The position numbers were made by a program, and so were the translations under genes. Positions 37,401-50,800 of a DNA stretch of 64,000 nt are shown here, one piece after another. This stretch comes from Micromussa lordhowensis (lineage: Eukaryota; Cnidaria; Anthozoa; Scleractinia; Lobophylliidae): assembly GCA_964020085.1 (NCBI GenBank), contig OZ026597.1, forward strand, positions 22,449,721 through 22,513,720, read 5' to 3'. Each line of letters opens with the position of its first letter. Within the stretch, counting starts at the first letter, position 1. The notes under the pieces were generated by a model. The model ran no database searches. It saw nothing but the letters and a program-made list of their open reading frames with translations, and was not told the DNA's origin.

Positions 37401-37403
37401 TTA

Positions 37404-38845
37404 ATTAACTACATGCGGCAACGCGTTATTGTTCTAGCTACTGAATGAGGACGGACGCGACCATTGAGGTTCGTGTCAATTCGTGTGAAAGAGTCCCTCG
37501 CTGACCAATAGTAAAGGAGTATTTTCTATCCAGTATACTATAAATTGACGAAGATTTATTAAAATACTTTGATTCAAAAAAAAGTCTCATAAAACTGGTA
37601 AGGTGACCTGAAACAGGCTCCATGGTTGTGGCGTACATCGCAAGAAAATTAAATTGTATTATTAGCAGCTATACCTGCGCCAAAATAACTGTTTAAGATT
37701 GTTCCTGTCGATAGTATAATCTTAGTAAAACTTATATATTGCAAAAATACTAACCGATTGTAATCCTGGTCGAAGCAATAGATTACTATTTTTACAGATA
37801 GCATTTTACTTCCGGGTGTTAAAAAGAGAATTGTGTAAGTAATAAAGTATGGGAAATCATGCTAATGATACTTTTCGTTTGAAGTTTTGATTTCTTCGTT
37901 CAATATACCATGTGGTATTTTAAACAGTTTAAGGGGCTAATGGAACTTTATGTCTCAAAGTATTAAGTATATTGAGCCATTTTTCTGTAGTGAACAAATT
38001 TGCCTTGAAATTAAAGGAAACCTTAGAGGTATCGTTTACACGAAAGGTCGGAAAAGCGCTAAAACAAATAGTAAAATCAAACCCGAAAGGGGACAGTTAA
38101 AACTGGGGAAAGACTGGTACGGATTACAAAGCGCGAACTTACGAAATATAGGGCCATTTTTTTAAAATTTATAGGATGATTAAGAGTATGCACAGAGAGG
38201 CCAGACTTTAACGCCTATAGTGTGAACCCACTGGCATGTGACCAAACTGCGGGAAAGCAGTATATATCTTTGGTTATTGATTTGAGTCATTTTACCTCAC
38301 TAGCGTTTTGATTTCGCCAGGGTATAGATACTCTATCTTCAGTTAAGAAGGAAATATATAAGGAATACTTTATTAAGTAATTAGTAAGTTATTAGCAAGT
38401 CAGGCGGGCTGATTTTAGTGCATACTTTACGGTGGTCTCGTCTCACTCAAAGAAGAGAAATATCTATCTTTCTAACAAAGATTGCTCACAACATTTAGAA
38501 GCTCCGCAGTAGTAACAATTGCTGCATCAATGCGATGAGTGCGGCCTTAAATAGTCTTTTGCCCAGCCCCCGAATCAAGTTATGTTTCAGGTGCGATGCT
38601 AGAGACGAAAAGCAGCGACATTTTCTCCTCTGTCGGTCTTGTGGCAAAGCTGCGCGCATCATTTTGTCCTCGCCTGCGAATGCCAGCTCCCCTAGGTCGG
38701 CTTTTCTTCTCTAATCCAACCTTCGATCGCTCTCGAAAGGTTTTTCCGCAGTATCAGACCACGCGCTTCAGATTCCAGTGCCTTCATGTGTTGATTCAAT
38801 GAAGAATAACAGAGTTTACTTGATAGTTTTGTTATTTTTTCGTAG
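37404..38845. other. Region upstream of the first RasGAP exon found
   Basis: The RasGAP N-terminal exon or exons should be here or farther upstream, since 38846 begins mid-codon. A plus frame at 38596-38802 (MLETKSSDIFSSVGLVAKLR and on) offers a start and weak phase-1 donors, one at CTAG|GTCGGC near 38694. None is convincing. Confidence 0.4.
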
Positions 38846-41800
38846 GACTTTCCCGCGCATACCGCTTATCACGTCGCCGGAGCCGCTCTGAAGACGCATT
38901 GGCAACACAGAATGGCCATCGCTCATCATTTAAGCTAAGTGTGAGTTTCCTGTAATGGAGAGCTATTCATGTTTATTCACCACGCACCGCAAGACTTTTG
39001 AACCATACCAACATTTACAATTACCAGCCGTCCTATATTAATAAGCGCTTTTACTACGGCGCCATGTTAACTGAATGCCATAGGATTTTTTTTCAACTTT
39101 CTTGGCAAATTTTTTGTGTTTGGGGATAAATTGTTTCTCCTCTTCCGCTTTGTTATTTCGTGAGAGCTACGATATAACTTATCCATGAAATTCTTTAAAA
39201 AGATGGCACATTCATATTAATCTTTGTTACAGTACTCTCGAGAGCACTACTTATCCGCCAAGCAGATATGTGATCAGTTCTAATATATTAAGGGTTCTTT
39301 TGTCCCATCCACCTGCTTGTATTTTTGGAAAGCGACTTACACCTGAAATTCTTAAACTGAGTGACTGAACATTTATGTCCATGCATTGTCGAATAGACTA
39401 ATGACTAGAACAATAAACAAAATTGTCGATAAAAGCGCACTGTCCTGTTTTACCGCCAATTTCTAACGTGAAGAAAACAGTTAAGGCACCATAAGCTATT
39501 GAACGAAAAATGTTGTTGTGGTATTACACCAAGTTACTTCGAATTGCAAATTCTTCCACTGAGTAGTAATAGCTTAAGAGATAGTAATCTAGAAATTCTA
39601 TTGTTCTGTGCTAATATGTGGCGCGGGGCGTAATGGTTTTTATGGCAAATTACCATAACGTAATTATAAAGTTTAGCTGTGCTTAAGGCCGCCTTTGTGC
39701 GTGTTTTTGTTGTCGTTTTTTCCGCTTATGTTTTGATTTTCCACGTCAGTTTCCGTTGAGAATATCAAATTTTTTTCCAAAAGACTAAAATCCTATCAAT
39801 CTTTGTGGCTTTTGTTACTAAATGTAAAATGACCAGGTAAGTGTTAGGTGAATTTTTGTGTTTGTTGCCCTCTGTCAAGATTGACTGAAAAGCTAGCCAA
39901 ATTTGTGCGTAGTTCTTTCGGGAGTTTTCGTTGACTTCCTTTCCGTTTCCGTTTTTGTCTGTTAAATTTCAATATCGAAAGCCATAAATGCCTTAACAGC
40001 TTATGCCCTTTGTATTCCTTGCAAAGATTTGGCTTGTTGCTTCGTGATAAACATTTTCAAAGGAGGAGACACGAAAATTTCACCTCCATATTGTTCACGG
40101 TCACGGCCTGGGCCTGACAATTTCTCAGCATTTCTTCAAACAGGCGCGGCGTGTTAAAACATGCCATGCATTCAAATTTATAATTACACAACTTCGTCCG
40201 ACTTTGAAACAATAATCACGCGACTGTCAACTGATCTACATCCCGACATAATTTGGCTTTGTAACGAATTCCATACCGTGCAATTTCACCTTAAACTGTA
40301 TGTCTGAGGTAAGTGTTACTGATAGTTTTGAACTCGTGTCGTAATTAACGTATCATCTTTGTTTAACTTTGCTGTTGCAAGTCGCTTAATCGCTAAATTA
40401 CGACTTACAGCACGTGACGGGCAATTTTTTCTTTGGCAAACTCGGGTTTCGCGTTAGCGGTAAAGACTCAAATAGCGAGGTAGATTAGTTGAAGTGCGGG
40501 CGCTATGTGCGGTCATTCTCGTGATTGAGTGTTGAATAAGTTATGCTATGACCTTCCATTGAAATTCTTAGAAATAACTTTGACAAATTTGCAGGTGTAC
40601 TATACTAATGCGGTCGTATGAAACATCCTTTGCTGAAATCTCGTAATTTGTGTTTATATTTCACGAAAGGACAAAACGTTATAGATGGATCGAACTCAGC
40701 AACGAAAATTTACACTATGTTTGGCGCTTTTTCCAGGTTGATAATTATTCACATTTCGTGTGACAGCGCTGAAAAAGAAAGAGAGGCCAATATCACCTCG
40801 ATACAGCTAAATGATTCTGCGGTTTTCCACAATAAGTCTCACACTGTGAAGTGACTTGTACACATCATTAAGTTTCGTGTGTGTTTTGTTCAAGTTGACA
40901 ATGAACTCTGGGTGATTTTTTTTTCTTTACAATGGCTTATCGCGCCTATACACGGGAGCTGTCGATATTAACGGGTACAAACACAAATACAGTTTGTCCA
41001 GAAATAGCCAATTAAAAACGTGTTATTGAAAATTAAAATGAGGTTTTCGAGAGTTGCACTGCTTCGTGAAGGCTGCTGCGTTAAAACTGCCTTGCAAGTG
41101 TTCACATTTATTACGAAACGGCTTATCGTTCTTGTGGCGTATTAGAAATATTGTGCGCTGAAATATTCCTTGTAAGCAGAATTTTCAAATACCTGATATT
41201 TTCTGAAAGTTCACTTAAAGAGGACGTAACGCCACAGTTACCGGTAGCCTGTTCTACTGGCAACCGCCAGCTAACGAAAATCCCGGTGTAATAATTCAAT
41301 TATTTCTAACAGGACATTTCCAAGAAGATTGCCGATGGAATACGATCTCATCGCTCAAGAACTTTGTTTTTACCAGGATCCAGCAATGATGATAGGTAAG
41401 TTAATTAACATGGCAAAAATAATAATAAATAAAATTGACACTTAACTGTGTCATATACGAGTTATCAGTAAACTTAGCCGGCCTACTAAAACAAATTAGG
41501 GCTTCGAGTTAATTAGCAAATTTTAAAGCGCAGGATAAAAAGAGGACAATGAAAATTGGCACGATATAAGTCAGAAGCAGATTGCTAAGACTTGATGCCA
41601 ATTTGATGCATCTAATCAGTTGCGACTATCGACATTGCCTTATCGCTAATCCAGATTACTGACATTTCCTACATGTTAATTTGAAAGATTGGACTCCGAA
41701 GTCAAGTGCAAATGAAAAACATTTAAAAAAGTCTCTGTCGTCAGACTGTTATTTTAATTATGAATGCTCTGCGAAACAGAAAGCTGCATGCAGTGTAAAC

Positions 41801-44800
41801 TCGCAAGAGTATATATGCAAGTGTGTTAAAAGGTGAGAGCACGCATTTTACTATTACTATTACATTTTACTATTTTTATGTTCGAGATTAGATTTCCTCC
41901 TGAGATCTGAAGGCCAGTCCAGTTACGTTGGTATTGTACGTTGTATTAGAACAGTTTTATGTGTAAAGTTGCATGCACTTTGCCTAGATCTGTAGGCGGT
42001 TTCTGTGGGCGACTAGAGTAACGTTTGGTAAACAGGGAAGTGACTTCTATAAATAGATCGGTCTGTGAAAATGCTGCATCACGGACATATCCCAGTTCCT
42101 TCCTCTGGTATTGTTTAAGGCTCCTGCTGCAAAACATGGAACACAGAAATATAGGCGCGTTCCCGAAATAGGCAAGCCGGCAGGACGTCTTTTTATTTTA
42201 GGAAATGTAGTTTCATCGGGGGGAACTTTTAAGTCTTTAAACTTCACTAAGTAAGGTTTATGTTCCCCCTCTCTCCCCCCCCCCCCCCCCCAAAAAAAAA
42301 AAAAAAAAAAAACCTATACGTGTTGGAAAATTGTTTTCCTAACTCAAGAGGTTTAAAAGATTACTTCTGAAACAAAATGACCACACGCAAAGTGAACACG
42401 AGTGGCATTACCATGTGGAGTGCAGGTTTGGCACTAACCACTCCGGGCTTGGGTTCTTCCGCTTTTAATGTACATTGTTTGTCGTATTCATAATTAAGTC
42501 TCCTAAAAAAAGTGAAGAAAACCAAAACATTAAAAACACACTAGAATCGTTCATCATTTAACGTTTTTAATTCCCTTATTCAGCATTATTAAATTCCTTT
42601 CACCGCAAATTACACCTAAAATGATGCCGTCACGAAATTCATTTTTTTGCAAAACCATTGTACACGAGGTTATTATTCTCTTTTTTAATCACGTAATTGA
42701 GCTTAATAAGTTACAGAATATCATAAAGAATAAACGTTATTACCTTCATTAAAAAGCTGTTTGCATGGTACCATTAATTACTTCTTCACTCCTATTGGTG
42801 GTTGAGTCTTAAAGCAATTTTTTAACTTTAATAAACTTAAGTAAGCGTTCATACAAAAGCTGAGAAAATTCCGAACAAATGCGCTAATCCTTTGGTATTG
42901 TGATTGCTTTAAGACGCTATCCCTATAATTTGAAAACGCTTGTGGGGCCAAAGATCTCCTACTCGGATACGCTGTCTTTAGGCGTAAGGCAAGTTTTCAG
43001 TTGTAGCGCGGATTAGAAGCAAACTGCGGTTATTAATGTGACGGCAGATGTCATGAACGGCTCATAATTTGCACAAAATATGCAGATGCCTGGTATTTAC
43101 GTGTCGGAGGCAAGTCAAACGGTCAGAGCCATAACACGGTAAGCTGCTGTCCACTACCAAGATATTGCTCGAGAGACCCTTTTCGGCGTCTATTGACGAC
43201 AAGTAGTTAAATACTGCAAACGTTCCGCAATATAACCTCTTGCAAATTGTCTTGCTCGCAATGTCGTTTGCATCAACGTTAAGTCTATTATGAATCAAAC
43301 CCAAATTACTCTTTAGAGTGATTCTGATTTCTGAAGCTTAATGACAGAGACTCGACACGTTAACCAATGTGTTTCCGTGCTGCAGTCTATACTTTTCTAT
43401 TTCCTCGCCAGTTTCCGATGTTGACGTAGTTGTCTCAGTTCTCAGGCTATACTGTTACGCTCTCATGTCCTGCGCAACTCTCTTTGATTAGACGGGAGGA
43501 TTGGTGCTCGTATACAAAGTTTTTTGCTACTGTGTCTTTACTTTCTCGTAAGGTAGAGTGGCATGCAGCACACATTTTACATTCTTGCAGTTTTTCAAGT
43601 TTAAAAAGTACAAATCTGTTGATTCGTGAAGAGCATACGAAGATCATTTGTTTAATTTGTTTGATCTATCGAGATGTTGTGTGGCCATGTACTTGTACAC
43701 AGTGTCATACCAGCTCTTCCGTGCTTTGCCGGAATTTGTGCGCAAATCTGCCATGTAACTTTTAAACTTTTTGAATTGTACTATTAACTCGTAGGCAATA
43801 ACCAGGCACAACACATGAAACGAACCAAACACGTAATATATTCGTCTCAAAGATTTTCTCTATACGACGGCGATGACTAAATAGTATGAGTTATTGTTAC
43901 CCATAAATAGATCCCAAAGAATACTTAGAGACATTGCTATGCATAAATTAATTTTCGTTCGTTTTTGTTTTGTATTTCTTTTTGCGTATTTTGTTTTCAG
44001 TTCATTGTTGATAATTTCTTCACGACATATATTTGAGTACGCTTTGATTTTTCGCCCAATTAGCCGCTATATAAAAATCATGCCTAATTTCATCCAATTC
44101 GTTATTGAGCTTAGCTAATTATGTCGAATTTAGTCACCGATTCGCCGATTGGGCGCTCGCGACAGTTGTATAAATTAGCAGTGATCTACCTTGACAGCAA
44201 GCTCACTGTTTGGTCATTGTACTTTAGGCCGTATCAGTTTTGGGGCGCGACACAGTAAAATCGATATCTAAGTTAAAGCTTGTGGTGATTTCTAAAGTCT
44301 TTGCTTCAATTTACAGTGGTTTTTCAAGTCTGAGTCCGCCGCCCATCCCAAGATGGAGATCACACGAAGGACTGGATAACAAAATGAAAACAACATCGGT
44401 AAGTAAGCCATTGTTATGAGTAGTGCTTCTAAAGTACAGACGCGATATTAGGCTGGTCTATTAACGGGTTATGGCCGGCTCTAGCCAAAACTGTTTATGT
44501 TATTATTTGAAGAGTGGAGTCAGCCTAGCCATCTCTTTGCATCTGTTTACGTTTCCGTGAACATTTTAAAAAAGTGACTACACAATATGATGTCTGAGTT
44601 TCAACGTTCTAATATCATTCTGCCTTCAATAGTCTCCTGAATCAACATTTCTTCTTCATGGTTCACAAAAAAAGATTACTTTTCTATTCACTCCGGCGAA
44701 ACATTACATCCTTCGTGATAAAGGTTTCTATCCCGGTCATCCCGCAAAACGTTATAGAAGAATGGGAAATTTTCGTTTTGAAATATTCATTTTAATCGCT

Positions 44801-47800
44801 ATGTTATATTTACTGTTAAGTGCGACGTGCTGTATTTGTAGGAAATAAATTGTTACTAAGAGTCCTTCTTGCGTGTACGATACCCAACAAAGCACGTTCA
44901 AAGATTACTTTTGACTTTGTTTTTGAGCCAGTGGATTAAGGATCATGTTTGTGTTACTAGTTCGAGCGACAGAGGCCGCCACGTCGAGTTTGTACACGCA
45001 TGTCAAATGTAAACAGCTAAACAGTATACACGACAGACAAGGGCGCAACTCTGTTCACCGACAAAGACCAAAATTTAAACTCCCAAGATTGTATTGTTAT
45101 CGTCAAATCATAGAAACGCTTGTCCCACAGAAACCAAAAGCCAAACCTTTCAGCTTTGGTATTCTCTTTGAATAGGTTAGGAAAACGAAGCGACCGCTTC
45201 AGTAAACTGCTATCTTTTTTTGTCAGAAATGTAACTTTGAAAGTTGTTTATGGAAATATTTGTAGTGATGAGATCAACTGTTTGAACACTGTACCCTGCC
45301 TCTGATAGAGGCCTTTTGTTTTATATAGCGATTGCATTAAATTGTTTACTCGCCAGTAAATTAGTGTGCGGTATCGCCCAGGAGACAATGGGCAAATTAG
45401 AAACGAATGTCACGTTAGGAACCTTTTCCGTTTGTGAAATTTAAGCACATTCCATTGGTAAGGAGCCTTCCGTCAGTCCTAAAATCCCAGCTATATATAG
45501 AGTTCTGGTTTAGCTCCATGTAATTAGTAGCGGAGCTCCGGCGGCCCGAAGGGCCGCCAAGCGGAGCCCCATAACCATATAGGAAAAAGAAACCCATGTA
45601 TGGATTTTCTCATGGTTAATCATGGACAGCGGTATTGCTCGTGGGCGCGTACGCACGACGGCGACGACAACGACGACGACGACGACGACGGTGGAGTCGC
45701 GCAAGATGGCGGCCATAAGGGGACCTCTAAACCAAAAGGAGGCTTAATTTTTCGCGTGCTTTCTGGAGCTCAACGCGGCTACACAATATGCTAGGTCAGC
45801 TAAAGGAGTAACGTTTGTCGTGTTTACGTGGAAACTGGAAGATTTCCAAACTGGAAGATTTCTGGCTAATTTATTTAACTACAACTAGTACTACGCAATA
45901 GGGTCAATGCAATGATAAAACCTTGGAACAATGCTCACATGTTAACATCATTCAGATAATATTTTAGCCCAATAGTTTTTGGCAATTCTTTATTAAACAA
46001 TCAAAGTAATTTTCACAATTTCCTCTGATAATGTTTTGATTTTTTAATCCACTCGTTTGACTTCTGGATTGAAAAAAGCAGTTCATTTCAGTTGAAAGAA
46101 AAACTAAACACCAAACAATATGCAGAAAACCTTGCAGCAAAGTTACAAAACTGAACTCAAAATTCAACCTTATCCTGGATAAGCCTAATCGGGCTACAGG
46201 AGCTCCGCTTTTAGGTTGACCTAAATCTATATATTATATGTAGAGCAAACAAAAGCACACACCATCAGAGCTCTTTTTACAGCTGGAGTGTAGTGTGGTC
46301 TGATTCTCGCTTTGGTTGGTTGTTTCTTGGCGTCTTATGGTCAATAAATTTGACTGTATCCGTTTTGTATTTGTTTCCTTATTGATTGAAAAGGTAAACA
46401 ATGATAACCAATGATAAATTCGCTACAATTTAGTTCTTTGTTTTGTTGTAGAGCTGAAATTTGGTTTGGTTTTATGCTTCTCTTCCGCTGGATTTTTCTT
46501 GGTCACATGCTCGCACAACATGCAATAAAATTGTTATCGGGATACAATGTAGTACATCATCATTGCCAAGTAAAATATAAAGACTGGTCGTGCGATGTCA
46601 TCGTAATTTCACTGCTGATTTGCAATCAACCACAGCGGGTTTCTTCCAAAGAAACTTGTTTTTTTTCCTCTAGCCGTTTCAAGCGTGGCGTCCACTTATA
46701 GAAGACTGCTTATCAGTTTATGATACTTGTTCTTTTACACAGGACAGCGTGGATCTATCGATCAGTGGGCACGTGACAGTCCGCCCTATCCATCCCAGCA
46801 TTCTCTCGAGGCAGCATTGTTTCCAAGTAACCACGCCTCATGAAACCAAGTACTTCTCGTGTCGAAGTTCGCAGGAGCTTGAGAAATGGGTTGTAAGGTA
46901 AACATGTCATGCTCACTGTTGAAAATCTGCAAGTCAATTCAAATTTTCTTGTTCTCTGATTCCTAGTACATGTGGGAGGGAGGTCGCTTAATGCTAGACT
47001 CCGGATGGTCCGAGTTCGAGGCTGTCCCGAGTCAATGTGCTGTGTTTCTGATTTTAATGCTGGCGATTTAAAGGCGGGAGCGTTTCGCAAAGTTGGGCCT
47101 CGTATCAACTCTCACGGCTAATTCAAGTCCTGGTGAAATGACGCGGATAAAACCTTCGGCGATAGATTTTAGTGGGACTTAAATTCGTAGTCAACATAAA
47201 GGATTTGTTATATTTTGGAACCAATATGATCTAATGAGAACGGAATCGCTAAAAAAAAGTCTGGCATGGGCTCGCTCATTAGAGCTTCAAACGTATCGAC
47301 GATTTCGGTGAAAAAAAAAAAAGATTATATGCCAACTTCGATTAACTGAAATGTTAGTAATTGTAGAAGCCTGTTTGCTCTTTTTGAAGGTGGACGACAA
47401 TGTAAAAGAAAATCCTGTCACATCTGTTTCCGTTGAGGTCGATTACACCCACTGTTATCTATTATATCTACTGACTAGGCATGCTAGCATGTCATAAGCT
47501 GTTCATTCGTTTATTTGGTAAGCAATAGCTGACGGGGACTTCTGTGTATTTGTATCAGTAGCAGACAAAAAAAAATGAAATGACGGGAAATCAATATTCT
47601 ATCGTGACAGCAGTGCGAGCTGACCGTATCCGCCCCGCTGATCGTCACTTACCTTATTGATCCTAAAATCCGCTTCAAATATGTCCTAAACTTTTGAACG
47701 TGATCCAAAATGAAAGTGACGCTATGTCGTCATGGCACACTCACCTTAGTTCAGATCCATTACGGTATAAAACACCTGCTTAGTTCTATTATGACATCAG

Positions 47801-50800
47801 TCAACTCCACTTCCGCAAAAACCTTTTGGTTTCACTTCCATCCTGACAGTGTTTATAGCATGTTACAGCGGCTTAAAGTGTTTGGTTTGTGACGACAACA
47901 GTAGTTGTTTTCGTTAGCTGTTTTTAATATCACAGACTGGCAAGAATGATGAAATAATCGATCGAAAAACAGCTTCAGTTTTCCGCGTGATGCAACAGTC
48001 GTCCTCTTACGTCATGCCTTGTTCCAAGAGAGCGCTCGGTGCGGTCCCGGAGAGAAGGCGCAATAAGACGGAAAACTGTTCTTCCCGTGTAGGATTACCG
48101 AGAACGGCGTTTAGTTTAGTTTACCCGTACGCACGTTGTTAGAAACACAACTGCAAGATATTAAATAGAGTTGTCATACTAGCAGATGACAACCGGTGAT
48201 CAGGAAATGCAAGTCATACAAACGAGACAGTCTTCAGACAGCAAGACCGAAATGAAAACCAACTTCCGCTTTATTGATTAAGCTGTTACGTAAGGCTCAT
48301 AGCTGGACCTCTCTCGAAAACGGGAGTTAAACACACAGTTTTTACTTTCATACATACATGTAGTGATTGACAGCAGTATTCAAAGCTTAAATAATCGTGC
48401 GAGAAGGAATACATTGTTATTCGCGCCGAGAGAGTCCGCCAACTTCATGACCCATTCGGTCTTATCAAGGGAATTAAAATTTCAAAATGGTCCGTCAGCA
48501 AGGAGTATTAAACAGGTAAAAACAATTTTTAATGCTAAATGTCTCGAAATGTCCTTGCCATCATGTGGTCGGAAATCTATCCTCGTGTGTCTGTGCTTGT
48601 AATGGGTAAAAATTGCTTTATAAAAAGAATAAGTAGCATATACCCGACATAACTTGTAATTATCAACTGACTATCATAGTTAGTCATGGTTCATTGTTCA
48701 CTGGATTTCGACTCATGAAGGCTTCCAGTTAGAAGAAAAACACCTCGAAGAGTTAAATTCGTCGTCTTCAGTGTTTAAAATTGGTTTTACAGTAATTGTA
48801 AAAACGGAACATGACGTGTTGCAAGCATTATGGATTTCGACTCATGAAGGCTTCCAGTTAGAATAAAAACACCTCGAAGAATTAAATTCGTCGTCTTCAG
48901 TGTTTAAAATTGATTTTACAGTAATTGTAAAAACGGAACATGACGTGTTGCAAGCGTTTAGTGTATAACGAAGATTATCACAATTTCTCTGATAAAAGTG
49001 GGTAGAGGCCACTGGAAATCTTAGGAGAATTTTACCTTAGATCAGAGTAGTTGAAAAGGCTATAATTCTTAGTTTTTCCCGTTTACTATCACAGCATCAA
49101 GAAGTCGATCCAACCGACAAGAGACGTACAGTACCGGACGGATATCGGTTTAACAGTATGGATTGTAGAGGCTAAGGGACTCACTGACAAACCAAAGCGA
49201 CGGTAAGGCAAAAATTACTCATGGTAGTATTTGTATCAACTTGGCCGCATTTCACGGCAAATGCATGAAATTAAACACAGTTGCTTGTGTAACGTATAAA
49301 GATATTAACTTGATTCCAGCCATAACCAACAGATGAGGTCTAATCGAACTCTTTTGGTACCGAAATACACTAAAAGGAGTCATGCAATGTCGCAGTTTTT
49401 CGAACCACGTTTCTCGAAGGTCCCTGAAAGTTTTCTCACCCGGGAAGCCGTAGCAAAATCTCAAATCTTTTGACTACAGAGCTGTTTATTGATATATTTT
49501 TAATATTACCAGAAGTTCCCTTCATACAAGAAGATTCAGGGGTTTCTTAGATGCAGACTAACTCAGTAAATATGGCTTTGCGGGCCCGAAAAGTTACCAG
49601 GCCTTTCGAGAAACAGGCCCATGCTTATAACAGTACACGTGATAATGTGAATAAGCGATTTTCAAGAAAACAAGAAATCGATAAGATATCACCAATGTAA
49701 GTCTTGAAAGTCGAAACTTGGGGTTTACAATTCCAATTTGCTGGTTATACTGACGTACGAGTCAGGCTCATGCACACACATCACAAGTGTGTGCTGTTGC
49801 TTTTGTCAAGTGCTTTGCTGAACATTGTGCCAGTACAACGGTTTTGAAGATCTGAATTACCAAGAAAGGCACGCGAACTTTTCTGGCTATTTTCTAAATA
49901 ACCACTTGTAAGTGGGAATCATTTTATTTTTCCTTTCTTTACTTCCAGGTTTTACTGCGAGCTGTTCTTCGACAAGGTCATCTACGCTAAAACGTCTTCC
50001 AAAACCAAATCAGACATTCTTTTCTGGGGAGAAAATTTTGCTTTCAAGTGAGTTTTAGAAGCACTAAAAATATGCGTGATTATTGAGCGCTGTGCTGATA
50101 ATGTAGAATGAAGTTCTTTTGTGCACTAGGCTGTATTGTAATGTTATTACATTTTGCGCTAACACTGATAATATAGAATGGATTCTCTTATGCACCAGGC
50201 TATATAGTAAAGTTATTACGTTACACCAACCTTTTACTTTACGTTAAGTCAATTTAAGAGCGCATTTCAGCGTAACGTGGTAAACTGGTATTGTGCTTGC
50301 TTTCAGTGATTTGCCTGAAGTCAAGACCATTACGGTGCAAATCTACAAAGAAAGTGATGGCAAAAACAAGAAGGAGAAAAGAAAACCTGTCGGTAAGAAA
50401 TTTCACTTCTTTCTCTCTACTTTGACTTCCCACTGTCAATTGAAATGTATTTGGTTACTACGAATGTGGAATGGGCTTTGAATTGTACAGCGACCACTCC
50501 CGATTTCTTTTGCTGACCGCCCACATTCCTTTGTGTTATTGTGAGTTGAGCGAAGTTCAGCCATGGATACAAGATAGGAATTCAAACTAAAGGTTGGGAA
50601 AGTGAAAAAAAGCGGATAAGTGTGTTAAAATGTTTTTATACATTTTCCACTTCATTCCCTTTCCCAATCTTTACTTTCAAGTTTGCTTACAGTGAACTCG
50701 CAACAACACGAAGGAATGTGGGCGGGTCAGCAAAAGAAAGTAGGAGTGGACGTTGTAGAGAACTTCGAGCCCATTCCACGGTTCGGTTGGTTTTATAGTA

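Larger units (their letters stand above)
44317..49202 (+). other. RasGAP gene: PH-domain exons
   Basis: Exons 44317-44398, 46743-46897 and the start of 49095-49202 encode [40 protein letters not shown] and [13 protein letters not shown]. The pattern of strands followed by a helix with a Trp (the W in EKWV) matches the C-terminal half of the PH domain in SynGAP-family proteins, where this module binds membranes. The N-terminal half is less clear in the available exons. Confidence 0.85.

Noticed and set aside
38596..38802. Possible start exon of the RasGAP gene
   Set aside because: It has an ATG and an open frame, but the phase-compatible donors (GTCTTG, GTCGGC) are weak and the peptide shows no family similarity.
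45510..45794. Open frames with poly-Asp or poly-Val runs
   Set aside because: They are produced by the (GAC)n microsatellite inside a RasGAP intron.
46755..47108. 117-residue minus-strand open frame
   Set aside because: It is antisense to the RasGAP PH exon 46743-46897 and the adjacent SINE fragment.
48702..48957. CRISPR-like repeat
   Set aside because: There are only two long units joined head to tail, with no spacers, in a eukaryotic intron.
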